In this document: piece by piece, positions 17,357-29,893 of the stretch
How the letters are laid out: every line of letters starts with the position of its first letter
Position numbering within the stretch: position 1 is the first letter of the stretch
Assembly: GCF_026210795.1 (NCBI RefSeq)
Contig: NC_089444.1
Span: 734,501-798,500 of the forward strand
Length of the DNA stretch: 64,000 nucleotides
Direction: 5' to 3'
From: Rhizophagus irregularis
Taxonomy: Eukaryota > Glomeromycota > Glomeromycetes > Glomerales > Glomeraceae
The notes under the pieces: generated by a model
Databases searched by the model: none
What the model was told of the DNA's origin: nothing
What the model saw: only the letters and a program-made list of their open reading frames with translations
Translations under genes and position numbers: made by a program

Positions 17357-18234
17357 TATACTATTAAATTAACTGTATCGAGAACATATTTTATAGTCAT
17401 TTTATTTTAATTTAAATGTAAGACGAATGATATTTATATTATTACAAGAAGGATAGGACTAATAATAATGATAATAATAACTAGCATTTAATATATTTAT
17501 TTAGTTTATTATCTGAAATCATTATTGAAATTTTTTTTTGCAATTAAGAAATTAAAAATTGAATATATAAAGTATCGTATTATTATTAATATACTTTATA
17601 AAGTCAAACTATATTAATACATTATATATAGTAGTAAAAATTATAATAAATTTTCTTATAGAATTCTATTTAATTGTTCATTGATTTAAGTGTTCTTTAT
17701 ATTAAAGTACTGTATCAACAATTTGCCATAAAAGCTCCTAAATAAATCTATTAAAACAACAAAATATTATTTTTTGAGTGAAAGGCGTAATGCTCTAATA
17801 TAATATTATTTAAAGTCAATTTATTATTATACGATCTAGAAGCGCAAAACCTTCAAATATTCATTTACAAACCAGTAATAAATAAGGTGTTAATGTACAG
17901 ATAATAATATAATTTTTGATATATTTTTGTTTTCATTAATTATAAAGTAGCAATTTTTTCTTTATAGAATATATAAAATATAATCATTTTGTAACTGAGC
18001 AAATTACTTTTTAAAATTATTATTAATCGTAAAATTTTAACAAAAATAACTATTCCAAATTTTATAATTTTGTTGTTATACTACTGTACAATCATTTTTC
18101 TAACATATTAAAAGTATGACACATAATCCTATACCATTAAAACAATTCTTCCATATTGTAATTAAAATGTTAAAAATATACTTTTAGATATATTATCTGT
18201 TATAACAAAAGAGTTTAAAATTTGCTACTTATGA
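17357..18234. other. Intergenic, AT-rich
   Basis: Very AT-rich sequence after the ubiquitin hydrolase stop. I see no exon, hairpin array or tandem repeat. Confidence 0.6.
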
Positions 18235-18625
18235 AATATCCAGAATCTGTAAGTATTTTAAAGCAGCTTTTTTATCAAAATGTCTTTTCGTTTGTATTAT
18301 AATATAAAGAACCATCCTTATATATTTCTGAATACACTTTAGCAATACCACTTTTATCTATTTCTTTAATATCATTAAACTGATCATATGGTATCCATTA
18401 AAATATAATATCAAATGAGCTGCTAATTTTTAATTAACAGTATTTGTTTTTAAATATTCTAATTGACATAATTTACACTATTTATAACATAATACACTTC
18501 ATTACAGTTCTCGCACAATATTTTTCAAAATATTTGTTATCATATATTAAGATATAATCTTTTGAATCAAGATTTTATATATTTTAATAGAAACATTAAT
18601 AGTATCATGTTTTCTGATCTATTAA
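18235..18625 (-). pseudogene. Decayed single zinc-ribbon/N-lobe exon
   Basis: Read on the minus strand, fragments NLDSKDYILIY, KYFEKYC, YHMISLM-like shifts and KAALKYLQ appear in different frames with several stops. The nucleotide sequence is clearly related to the proximal exon at 58259-58753, sharing for example the SKDYILIY and TKRHFDKKAALK stretches. No C-lobe exon is nearby. It shows that this exon can move or be copied alone. Confidence 0.7.
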
Positions 18626-20027
18626 AATTTAAAAAAATATTATATTATTATAAAACAAGTTTACAACTTATTTGAAAATAAATAAAGGATATGATTAGAT
18701 ATCGTTTTATGAAACCTAAATGCGAAAGCTCTTTCACTCTTTTTTTTATTCTTATATATAAATACTATAAATAAGTAATTCAACTTTGAAAGATCGTGAA
18801 TTTCTGATTATTCCATATAATATGAATAAATTTCGTATTAAAATTATTTAAATTAATTAAATTAGTAATTGAACTTTCTCTAATAAAAATGGTTTAAAAA
18901 TGTTTCATAGTAAACAATCAAAATTTTAGTATTGGAAAATAATTAATTTTCGGGAAGAAAATAAATCATTTAACCAATAATTATTTATAAAAAAAATCAT
19001 TACATCCTGCCTATGTCTTAATGTATACCGAAAGCATAGAAATGCAATATTAAATAACCCAGAAGTATTTTTAACACAATAAATTTAAGCACACATAATA
19101 CTATTGTGTTTGTAATATTGTGGATGGTTCAAAATGGATCTGGTGGTAACAAAGTTGAAGCACATCGAATGGATCGGCAAAAAAATCCAGGGAGCCATTA
19201 TAAATTTTTGATTCTGATGATTTATCCCTACAGTTTTAAACGTTCTTTAATGTGCCAACAATTATGTGTTATCTTTCAAGTTTGGTAAGATTAAAATATT
19301 ACGCAATTAAGTAATAAAAAGACATAAGACATATTGTTTCAAAGAAATGTGTCTTGTTTTCACCAAAATTCTTTTCTTTATTAACGCTGCTTTCAGAATC
19401 GTGTTACCCGTGCAAATCACTTAATAAAATAAAATTACCACATTACAGGACATAAACCGGACAAATTTTCTGCAATTATAATCACTCAGTAATCACAACG
19501 TCTGAAAACTGCAATAATAAATTTAAAGTAATTAGAGCTTATAATTGAAAATCATTGGTATTCAGAATAAGGCGCAAGATGTCTCGAAAGGACCTGGAAA
19601 AGTCTCATGTAGGTAAGTTACTGTATTTGAGATAAGGATTTAAATCTTCTTGTCCTCCCATTAACAAATTTTACTGCGGAATTATTATGTTTTGTAAAAA
19701 TTTAGTGAAAGAGTTTTTTTTTATATTAATTTTCATATTGAATATTAATATAATTCCCCAGGAAGAAAATTTAAAAAATCTTTCCCATAATTTGATAATG
19801 ACAAAGCAACCTCATATTTTGAAAAAATTACCCAAAAATTGGGATCAAAATTATGATCAGCAAATTAAATTCCAGATTTATACAGATTAACAATTTAATT
19901 TCTAAATTTATTTTTGATTTTTTTACATAAACGTTATAATGGTTTCTAGGCGTTTAATAAAAAAAAAAGATATTTACATTATCTTTCCAGTTAGAGAGAA
20001 TTTTAATATAAATATAATTATATAATA
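18626..20027. other. Mostly unassigned; possible alternative first exon
   Basis: At 19579-19612 an ATG opens MSRKDLEKSHV and ends one base into a codon before GTAAGTTA, the same phase as exon 1 at 20028. It could be an alternative 5' exon of the microexon gene. A 67-codon ORF at 19687-19890 (IPQEENLKNLSHNL and onward) has coding-like composition but no matching neighbours. The rest is AT-rich with nothing to report. Confidence 0.3.
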
Positions 20028-23000
20028 ATGGCTCACAGTAATAAAAAAGGTAATAATCATATATATATAGCATAAACATTTAACACAATTAAAATTATGA
20101 ACAAATTTTCAATATAACAAAACTAGGTGCCTCTGAAGAATTTGAAGAAAGTATTGAGAAATTTGAAGAAAACAGTACCAAGGAATTTGAAGGTATGTTG
20201 AACAAGCCAAAATATTAAATTTTATTTGTAAATGCACTTAAATACTATCTATAATAATTATATTTTATATAATATACAAATATGATTTAAACTATCTATA
20301 TTATACAAATGGAAATTATATCAAATAATTTAGCTCGTAAGTTAATAATATAAAGTTATCTTATAATTGAATAATAATGGGATTACTTATTATTTTAATT
20401 ATATTTCAAAATGATTCATTTAATGCTTAACAATACTGTAGTTGGTAAGTTATCAGTTATTCAAATTTTTGGTTCTTTACTTTACTTATTTTATAAAATA
20501 TTCAAATAACTAAATTCTTTATTTAAATAATTAATTATGATATTGCAGTAGGTAAGTCACAACATAATATTTAATTATTAATTTTATATAATTCAATTAA
20601 TTATATTCTTAATTTAAATAATTAGATTGTAAGTAATATATTTAATTTACAGTAAATACTTCTGTATTATGTTACATCTTATTAATTAACAATTAATAAT
20701 ACTACAGGGTGTAAGTTATATCTATATTTCTACTATCAATATAATAATTTAAACCAACTAAGAGTTTACTTAAAAATTATTTTATAGATGGTAAGTTATT
20801 TATTTAACTCTTATTTATATAATAATTACATTTAATTTAAACTAACTAAATTCTTTATTTAAAAATTATTTAATAATGTAGTTTGTAAGTTATTTATTTA
20901 ATTCTATTATTACTCTTTTATATAATATTCACATATAATTTAAATTAATTAATTCTTTATTAAAAAATTATTTAATAATATAGTTTGTAAGCTATTTATT
21001 TAATTTTATTATTACTTATTTATATAATATTTACATATAATTTAAACTAACTAAATTATTTATTTAAAAATTATTTAATAATATAGCTGGTAAGTTATTT
21101 ATTTAATTCTATTATTACTTGTTTATATAATATTTACATATAATTTAAACTAACTAAATTCTTTATTTAAAAAATTATTTAATAAAAAGCCCGTAAGTTA
21201 TTTATCTACTAATTCTATTATTACTTATTTATATTATTTATATAATATTTACATACAATTTAAACTAACTAAGTTCTTTATTTAAAAACTTATTTAATAA
21301 TATAGCTTGTAAGTTATTTATTTACTAATTCCATTATTACTTATTTATATAATATTTACATATAATTTAAACTAACTAAATTCTTTAAAAAACTATTCAA
21401 TAATATAGCTCGTAAGTTATTTATTTGATTCTATTAATATTTATTTATATAATATTTAATATTTACATATAATTTAAACTAACTAAATTCTTTATTTAAA
21501 AAATTATTTAATAATATAGTTCGTAAGTTATTTATTTAATTCCATTATTACTTATTTATATAATATTTGCATATAATTTAAACTAACTAAATTTTTTATT
21601 TAAATATTTATTCAATAATAGCTCGTAAGTTATTTATTTAATTCTATTATTACTTGTTTATATAATATTTACATATAATTTGAACTAACTAAATTCTTTT
21701 TTAATTAATAATATAGGGAGTATGTTATTTATTATTTATATAATATTTACATATAATTAAAGGGTTTTGTTTTTTATCGCCATGGCGATGCATCGCCAGT
21801 GTCACGTGATTTTATAATTCCGGCCGGAATTAAAAGATCGTCAAAGAAATATCCTTTTTTGGAAGTTTTGTGTAATAAAAACTTGAATTTTGCTGAAAAA
21901 TAAAATTGCCTTTTTTGGATTGTGTAACGTTACCTAAATCTCCAAAAAAGGATATTTTGGCCAGCGTTATAAAATTTGGCCGAGATTAAGCATGTGATGT
22001 ATATGGAGTGACGAATAGTATTTTTTGCACTGAAAAAATTCAAGTCCCCAGAATAAATAATAAAAATGGAAAACTAGAGGATGTGACGCGGGGTGACAAA
22101 TGATTCACATATGTAAAGTCACGTGACACTTGCGACACATCGCTATGGCGATTTTTTATAAAATCCATAATTAAAACTAACTAAATTCCATCTTTATTTA
22201 ATAGATTGTAAGTTATAAGTTATTTATTGTATTTTATTATTACTTATTTATATAATGTTTACATATAATTTAAACTTCTTTCGTTTAAAAAATTATTTTG
22301 TAATTTTGTTTAGTTGGTAAGTTATATGCTATTTATTTTAATTCTAATATTACTTAATTATATAATATTTATATATTTTAAACTAACTAAATTTTTTATT
22401 TAAAAATTTATTTATTAATATAGTTCGTAAGTTACTATTTATTTAATTCTATTATTACTTATTTATATAATATTAACATATTTTAAACTAACTAAATTCT
22501 TTATTTAAAAAATTATTTAATAATATAGAGAGTAACTTATTTAATTCTATTATTATTTGTTTATACAATATTTACATATAATTTAAACTAGCTAAATTCT
22601 TTATTTAAAAAATTATTTTATAGATGGTAAGTTATTTATTTAATTCTATTATTACTTATTTATATAATATTTACATACAACTTAAACTAATTAAATACTT
22701 ATTTAAAAAATTATTTAATAATATAGATTGTAAGTTATTTATTTAATTCTATTGTTACTTATTATATAATATATTACATATAATTAAACTAACTAAATTC
22801 TTTATTTAAAAAATTATTTAATAATATAGCTCGTAAGTTATTTATTTAATTCCATTATTACTTATTTATATAATGTTTACATATAATTTAAACTAACTAA
22901 GTTCTTTATTTAAAAACTTATTTAATAATATAGCTTGTAAGTTTTATTTACTAATTACATTATTACTTATATATATAATATTTACATATAATTTAAACTA

Positions 23001-26000
23001 ACTAAATTCTTTATTCAAACAATTATTTAATAATATAGCTGGTAAGTTATTTTTTTGATTCTATTATTACCTATTTATATAATATTTACATATAATTTAA
23101 ACTAACTTAATTCTTTATTTAAAAAATTATTCTATAGATGGTAATTTATTTACTTGATTATAATATTTATATATAATTAAACTAATTAAATTCTTTATTT
23201 AAAAAATTATTTATTAATATAAGCTCGTAAGTTATTTATTTAATTCTATTATTACTTATTTATATAATATTTACATATAATTTAAACTAACTAAATTCTT
23301 TATTTTAAAAATATAGCACGTAAGTTATTTATTTAATTTATTATTACTTATTTATATAATATTTACATATAATTTAAACTAACTAAATTCTTTATTTAAA
23401 ATTATTTAATAATATATAGAGAGTAAGTTATTATTTCTATCATTATTTATTCATATAATAGGCCGCCCCAATTTGATTGTTTGTTTAACATCCAGAATTT
23501 ATGAAGAATTTGAGGGGGGAGGAGTCTACAATAAACAAACAAACATAATATAACTTTTGGGAAATTCTCAAAATTCTGAAAAATCGTAATTTAAATTTAG
23601 AGGGGACTATATGTTTAATAGAATCCAGATTTTGAAAAACTAGGTACATTAAACAAATAATTAAATTGGAGTGGCCATATTTACATATAATTTAAACTAA
23701 GTTCTTTATTTAAAAATTATTTAATAATAGTTCGTAAGTCATATATTTAATTTTACTATTACTTATTATATTATATTTACATATAATTTAAACTAAATTT
23801 CTTTATTTAATAGATCGTAAGTTATAAGTTATTTATTTAATTCTATTATACTTATTTATATAATATTTACATATAAATAAATTAACTAAATTCTTATTTA
23901 AAAAATTATTTAATATATAGGGGGTAAGTTATTTTTTAAATCTGTTATTATTTATTTATATAATATTTACATATAATTTGAACTAACTAATTTCTTATTC
24001 GATAGATCGTAAGTTATAATTTATTTATTTAATTCTATTATTACTTATTTATATAATATTTACATATAATTTAAACTAACTAATTCTTTATTCAAAAAAT
24101 TATTTAATAATAGGGAGTAAGTTATTTATTTAATTCCATTATTACTTATTTATATAATATTTACATATAATTTAAATTAACTAAATTCTTTATTCAAAAA
24201 ATTATAATAATATAGCTGGTAAGTTTTTTTTTAATTCTATTATTACTTATTTATATAATATTTACATATAATTTTAAACTAACCAAATTCTTTATTTAAA
24301 AAATTATTTTATAGATGGTAAGTTATTTATTTAATTCTATTATGGCCATGACTAATATTTTAGAGGATGCAAAATCTTACGTGACACAAAATTAAGCATT
24401 TTTATTGGTTAAAATTAGTACTATATGTATAAATGAATATTATTGGTTAAAAGATCTTACCTGGGGGTGGATAAAGCTCCTTATGAAACTAATATTAGCT
24501 AATATATTTCACTGCCCTTATTACTTATTTATATGATATTTGCATATAATTTAAACTAACTAAATTCTTTATTTCAATAATATAGAGAGTAAGTTATTTA
24601 TTTAATTCTATTTTTACTTGTTTATATAATAATTATATATAATTTAAACTAAATTCTTTATTTAAAAATTTATTCAATAATAGCTCGTAAGTTATTTATT
24701 TAATTCTATTATTACTTATTTATATAATATTTACATAGTATAGTTTAAACTAACTAAATTCTTTATTTCTAAAAATTATTTAATAATATAGCTTGTAAGT
24801 TACTTGTTGTTTCTATTTTTATATATTTTATATAATGTTTTGTTAATTGAGTTCTTTATTTAAAATTCTGTTACTTTAGTTGGTAAGTTGTGAAATACAG
24901 GTTATTATTATATATTTACGAAAAAACTAAGACATATATTATATTAAATTTCATTTAAATTATAGAGTAAGTTGTTAATTTTAATCTGTAATTTTTAATA
25001 TAAACTTTAATATAATTTTAATTATTTAAATTTATAGATTTGGAAAAAGTGGAAATAAAATTATTGATAATTTTATTTTGGAAAAAAAATTAAAATGGCT
25101 TCCTTATGATAAATTCAAAAATGTTGTATATCTTGATAGAGGCGGATTTGGTACTATATACAAAGCTATTTGGCTAAATGATGATGGTGATAAAGAAGTA
25201 ATTCTTAAATGTCATAGTAATTTATGTGAAAATTTAAATGAATTTTTAAATGAAGTATGATAATAATGTATTTTTAATTTAATTAATTTAAATTATAATT
25301 TATTTATACTAATACGTTATTATTTTTTTATAGTGGAAATATCATGAAAGTTGTTTAAACTCATATAGAATTATTAATTTTTATGGATTTACAAAAGATC
25401 CAGATACCTTGAAATATATGGTAGTAATGGATTATGCAAACAATGGTAATTTAAGAGTAAACTTAACAAGAATAATTAAAATTAATTGGTATCAAAAATT
25501 ATATATGTTACATGATATTATTTCTGGACTTTATGATATACATCTACAAAATCTTGTTCATTGTGATTTTCATGATGGCAATATTTTAAATCATAATGAG
25601 AGGAAAATTTATATTAGTGATTTAGGATTATGTCAACCTGTAAAATCATTTTTGAAAAAATATGATATATTTGGTGTTATACCATTTATGGCACCCGAAG
25701 TTTTAAGAGGTAATTCTTATACTCCAGCTAGTGATATATATAGTTTTTCTATGATTATGTGGGAATTTACATCTGGGGTACCACCATTTAATAATATAGC
25801 ACATGATTTTCAACTTAGTTTAAGTATTTGTGAAGGTGAGCGTCCTGAAGTTATTAAAAATACTCCACAATGCTATAAAGATTTAATGAAAAAGTGTTGG
25901 AATGAAGATCCATTAAAAAGGCCATCATCTGAAGAAGTGTACAATATTATTAAAGGATGGGTTCTTCCTCCTAATGAAATTAAAAATATTAATGAAGAAT

Positions 26001-26212
26001 TAAAATGCAATATTATGGAATTTATAAATGCACCAATTGAGAATAACAATCTTGTTACTGAATTTCATCCACAAACATGTTATATAAGTCGTTTACTTGA
26101 CTTTACTAGTAAAGAATTGAATGAAATTCTTGAAAGTGAAGATTCACAAACTTATTATGTAAGCTATTCTTCTACTGGTATAACTGAAGATTTGGATGAC
26201 TGTAAAATTTAA
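20028..26212 (+). CDS. Kinase gene with tandem microexon array
   Basis: Model: exon 1 20028-20049 (MAHSNKK), exon 2 20127-20192 (acidic, EEFEESIEKFEEN), 39 exons of 3 nt between 20334 and 24882, one 1-nt exon at 24966, kinase N-lobe exon 25038-25254, C-lobe exon 25334-26212. The total is 1302 nt, 434 codons including the stop. The N-lobe has LPYDKF, LDRGGFGTIYKAIW, VILKCH and EFLNE. The C-lobe has HCDFHDGN (HRD Arg is Cys), ISDLGLC, APEVLRG and a C-terminal tail. Exon 2 ends in phase 1 and the N-lobe exon begins in phase 2, so direct splicing is out of frame. Inclusion of the full array (118 nt) puts it in frame with no stop. The microexons would encode a ~40-residue linker between an acidic N-terminus and the kinase. 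There is no transcript proof. Confidence 0.65.
21762..22166. mobile_element. MITE 1 inside the microexon array
   Basis: About 405 bp with long terminal inverted repeats: GGGTTTTG then ATCGCCATGGCGATG on the left, ATCGCTATGGCGAT then TTATAAAATCC on the right, both followed inward by GTGTCACGTGA. The target duplication ATAATTAAA lies at 21753-21761 and 22167-22175. An 8-9 bp duplication fits hAT or Mutator-type mobilisation. It carries the AATTCCGGCCGGAATT palindrome seen elsewhere in the window. It sits in an intron and leaves the flanking splice signals intact. Confidence 0.85.
23461..23676. mobile_element. MITE 2 inside the microexon array
   Basis: A 216-bp element with ~27-bp terminal inverted repeats (GGCCGCCCCAATTTGATTG against GGCCACTCCAATTTAATTA). 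The target duplication is ATA at 23458-23460 and 23677-23679. The short duplication and GGCC ends fit a Harbinger-like origin, by inference. It interrupts an intron body, not an exon. Confidence 0.8.
24344..24517. mobile_element. MITE 3 inside the microexon array
   Basis: A 174-bp insertion in the intron body. The ends GGCCATGACTAATATT and its imperfect complement form weak inverted repeats. TTAT is duplicated at the junctions, or TTA if the element starts one base earlier. The interrupted unit sequence CTATTATTACTT is restored when it is removed. Confidence 0.7.
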
Positions 26213-29200
26213 AATTAGGTATGTTATATATAGTATTAAAGAAAAACTAATTTTGCAAATTATTTATATGGATTAATTTTTATTTATTAATTATTCAGGT
26301 ATTAAAACAGAAGAAATCAACTAAGAATTAAAAGTTATTTGTTTTGATGTATTCAGTTTTTTATTTTATTTTTAGATTTATTTAAACACTAAGACTAGAG
26401 TAGTAAAATATTTACAGTTTCTTAATTTGTAATTTAAATAATTCCTTTTTTTTATGACTTATCCAATTACAAATATTAAATATTTATATTCTCTTTATTT
26501 TTTTAATTTACTTAGAATTATTTAAACACTAAGACTAGAGTAGTAAATATTTTACAAGTTTCTTAGTTTGTAATTAAATAAATCTTTTTTTTATAATTTT
26601 AGTTATCAAAATTTGCCATATGGGGACTTCATTCCCATAGTTAAATTTTTATTTTTGTTATTTTTTTATAAATATTTATTTTTTTGTATTTTTTTATATA
26701 CATATTCTTTATTACCATTTATTATTTTTTTTCTTTTCGCACTTTATCCAGATGTTGAAAAGAAAATACTAAATAAAATTGATAAAAGTTATTTTCATTA
26801 ATTTACTGTATTTAGTTAATATTAGCTAATGCGTTTATTTATTCATTTCTTAATATTTTATAATTTATTTTGTCTCAATACTTTTATTTTCTTAAATTTA
26901 CAAATTTACTCAAAAATAATTTAATTAAAAATTTAATAATTTAATAATTTAATATTGTTTTATTATATAATCACTCATTAAAAAATAAAATATTACTAAA
27001 CCAATCTTAAGAAATTAGTCGATACATTGTTAATTAATACCCTAATGCATATTTCAATAATTTCTTACCTTACGTAAGTAATTTTAAAACTATGAAAATA
27101 AAGACGGTGCCCAAAAAATTATTTTTGATTTCATTTTCAATCAAATCTGCCATATTAATTTTTCAAAAATAATTGCAGTTATATAGTGGTCAGTTTATAA
27201 AATTTTGCCATACAACTGTTATAAATTAGTATTGTCTGATTACTGTCCAAAAACATGATAATTATAACGAATATCGAACTGCCTGATAATTTAGTGATAT
27301 ACAAAATTTAATTCCTTTGTAGTTTCTTTCAAATTAGTTTAAAAACATAATTCAAACATCGAAATCAAATTAGTGTGTAATATTAAATTTTTTTCAGTTT
27401 GTTATTTCTATGATACATCGAAAAATCTTTAAAAGATAAAAAAATAACCATATTAATTAAAACTATAATAATTCTATATTTTAAAAATTTAAAAAGCAGT
27501 AAAAAATTGTCCAAAGTATTTCAAAATTACTAATGAAATCATGCAATAATAATAATGTCATAATTAATACTAGTTTAATAAAGCAAAATTAATTATTAAT
27601 TTTGATTTTAAGTAGTGAAGAAGTTTACGGAATAAATCACGTGTAAAAACTTAGTTCATGAATATTTACATTATTAAATTTCAAATAAATTATTGTTGTG
27701 AATTACGATCAAGTAATTTACAATTAATCTCTTAATGTCACCTGTACGTCACTTCGGAAGAAAAAAAATTAAGATTTTAGTAATGATGAAAATATTCTTG
27801 CTTCACATTTATTTACATTAAATTTTATATTATAATTTCATAAATAAGTAAACATATAAATCATTTGATAAACGTTTATTGCACGAATAAGTCGAATAAT
27901 CAATGATCGGCGGTAACTCTGGCCAAGCTTATAATTCCGGCCAGAATTAAAACTTCAATTCAATCATATGTCACGTGATATATAAGTTCGTAATTCGGGC
28001 CGGCACTATAGTTTCGATTTTTTATTCGATGATCGATTCCTGATCGGATTTTCGATTATTCAGTAAATTCAAAAACAATTCGGTAAAAGTTTATTATTAT
28101 AAAATTGTTATTTTATTCATTTCTTGTGATATACTTTTATCTTATATAATATTGCATTAAGTTTATTGATTAAATAATATCATAGTTTATAAAATCAAAT
28201 TAATACATCCCTATCCCTATAAAACCTATTCCATATTTTTTTATTCCATGTTATTTCCGTAAATGTAGTCATATTCACAGAGATTTTTACAGAAATTACG
28301 GATAAAAATTTTTATAGGGTAGGATGCAAAAGGAGTATTGAGAAATCAAAACACTATTACCTAATATCATATGTAAGTATTTTTTCATTGGCAATTTGTT
28401 AATTTGTGGTATAGAATTTCGTCTTTAACTGATCAATTGTTTCATATCTACTATTGAATATCGGGATATTACCTTCGGGATTCTGAGCTTCGGATTTTGT
28501 ACCAAATCCATTTATCCAGGGTAACTACCCGGGATTTTCTTCATATGCCACATAGTATGATAGTCATATTTATTAACTTAGTACAGTAATTTTTCTATCG
28601 TACGTGCTAAATTTATTAATCATACTATACTGATTTACTATATACCACTGTTATTCCTATCCTCATTATTTTTTTTTAAAAAAAAAGAAATGTAAGATGT
28701 AACATGGAAATTATATTTGTTATCTGATGAATTTTCTAACTAATGTTGTTAAATATGGGAATGTTAACTTGCTCAAACAGTATAAAGCTGAACTTTAATG
28801 GAACAACTATTAAGAAATTGAGCTTGATGTTTAATTTAGGCATGTTAAGTATAAATTAAAATTTTGTATCGTTTTCTGATTTAAATTTAAAATAAATACC
28901 CATTTTTATATACGAACCTTCTCTAGTGATAATCAATTGCAAATTAAGGAATTGTGGATTATTGGCATACTAAACTTGACGATCTTTAAAATTCGTTTAC
29001 ATATGAAAATTACTGCACTACAATAAATCTGAATCGATTGAATGATTTCTAAATTCTTATTTCTTATGAACTTAATATCTAACTTTCTTCCGAATATAAC
29101 GTAGATTGGTTAAGTGAGTAACGTGAAGTCACATGTTTATCTACTACTCGCTATAATAGCATTTGCATACACTTCGGATCTTATGCAACAAAAACTGGTT

Positions 29201-29893
29201 TATATATCTATTACACTATTGAAACGCTAATAAAATGCGTTAACTCTCCAAAATTGCTATAATAAAACAGAAAACCCTAATTTAGAAATTATTAATTTAT
29301 ACATAACCCCAAATTTATATTGTTATAGCATATCATTTAATATTTTTATCATTTTTAGCGGTGATGAGTCGTTAAAACAAATGTCGATGAAACGTTTGTG
29401 CGCTTGTCAGTGAACCGTTTTCCGGTGAAATTTCCAGAAAAATATATATCATCGCATGTGATATTCGGACTTAGTTTAAATTCGATTGTAATAAATTGTA
29501 ATAGGTCAATAAAATATTAAATTGAATACAAGCCATCTTTACCTCGTATAATGAAAGGTCCGTACTCCGTAGTCTAGATAAGGAATGATTATAGCACAAT
29601 TATGTTCATTTTCTGATGGATCTTAAGGGGTAAAATTTCAAAATAGGAAATAATGGTTAACGATTAAATTATACAGCCTAGATTCTGCCGATCGTGTAAC
29701 AAATGAAATATACAAAATTAAATTTTCATTTTTATTTTTTTTTTATTTTCCTGCAATATCCCTAAAATAATGCCAGTATTGGATGTTTAATGTGGTAATA
29801 TTATTCCGATATATATATATATATATAAAACTAGCAGAATAAAAGTTCCTATAATTATTCTTCTTGGTTTTACTAAACAAAATCTCATCAATC
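26213..29893. other. 3' region of kinase gene and intergenic repeats
   Basis: A ~60-bp direct repeat (TTTAAACACTAAGACTAGAG) occurs at 26381-26440 and 26521-26582, probably in the 3' UTR. At 27900-28060 lie CCGGCC palindromes with CACGTGA. At about 28206-28326 a small element has CCCTATAAAA-type inverted ends. A TATATATATATATATAAAAC box at about 29812-29830 precedes the secreted-protein gene. No other gene is seen. Confidence 0.5.

Larger units (their letters stand above)
20334..24966 (+). repeat. Array of 39 three-nt exons and one one-nt exon in ~100-bp intron units
   Basis: Each unit is a complete intron: GTAAGTTATTTATTTAATTC, a body with TTTACATATAATTTAAAC, a branch-like ACTAAC about 40 nt before the end, and TTTAATAATATAG. 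Between AG and GTAAGT lie three bases. First positions: 20334 CTC, 20442 TTG, 20549 TAG, 20626 ATT, 20708 GGT, 20788 ATG, 20882 TTT, 20984 TTT, 21087 CTG, 21190 CCC, 21306 CTT, 21409 CTC, 21520 TTC, 21622 CTC, 21717 GGA, 22205 ATT, 22314 TTG, 22424 TTC, 22529 AGA, 22624 ATG, 22727 ATT, 22830 CTC, 22934 CTT, 23039 CTG, 23138 ATG, 23224 CTC, 23317 CAC, 23420 AGA, 23731 TTC, 23814 ATC, 23921 GGG, 24006 ATC, 24114 GGA, 24216 CTG, 24315 ATG, 24586 AGA, 24684 CTC, 24792 CTT, 24880 TTG; then a single A at 24966. Spacing is 77-116 bp except where elements are inserted. Confidence 0.85.

Noticed and set aside
20334-24966. CRISPR-like reading of the array (regular repeats with short variable parts)
   Set aside because: The variable part is 3 nt, the repeats carry splice signals, and the surroundings are eukaryotic genes.
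20334-24966. Zero-length recursive splice sites
   Set aside because: Ratchet sites join AG directly to GT. Here three bases lie between in 39 of 40 units, so carry-over of sequence is expected.
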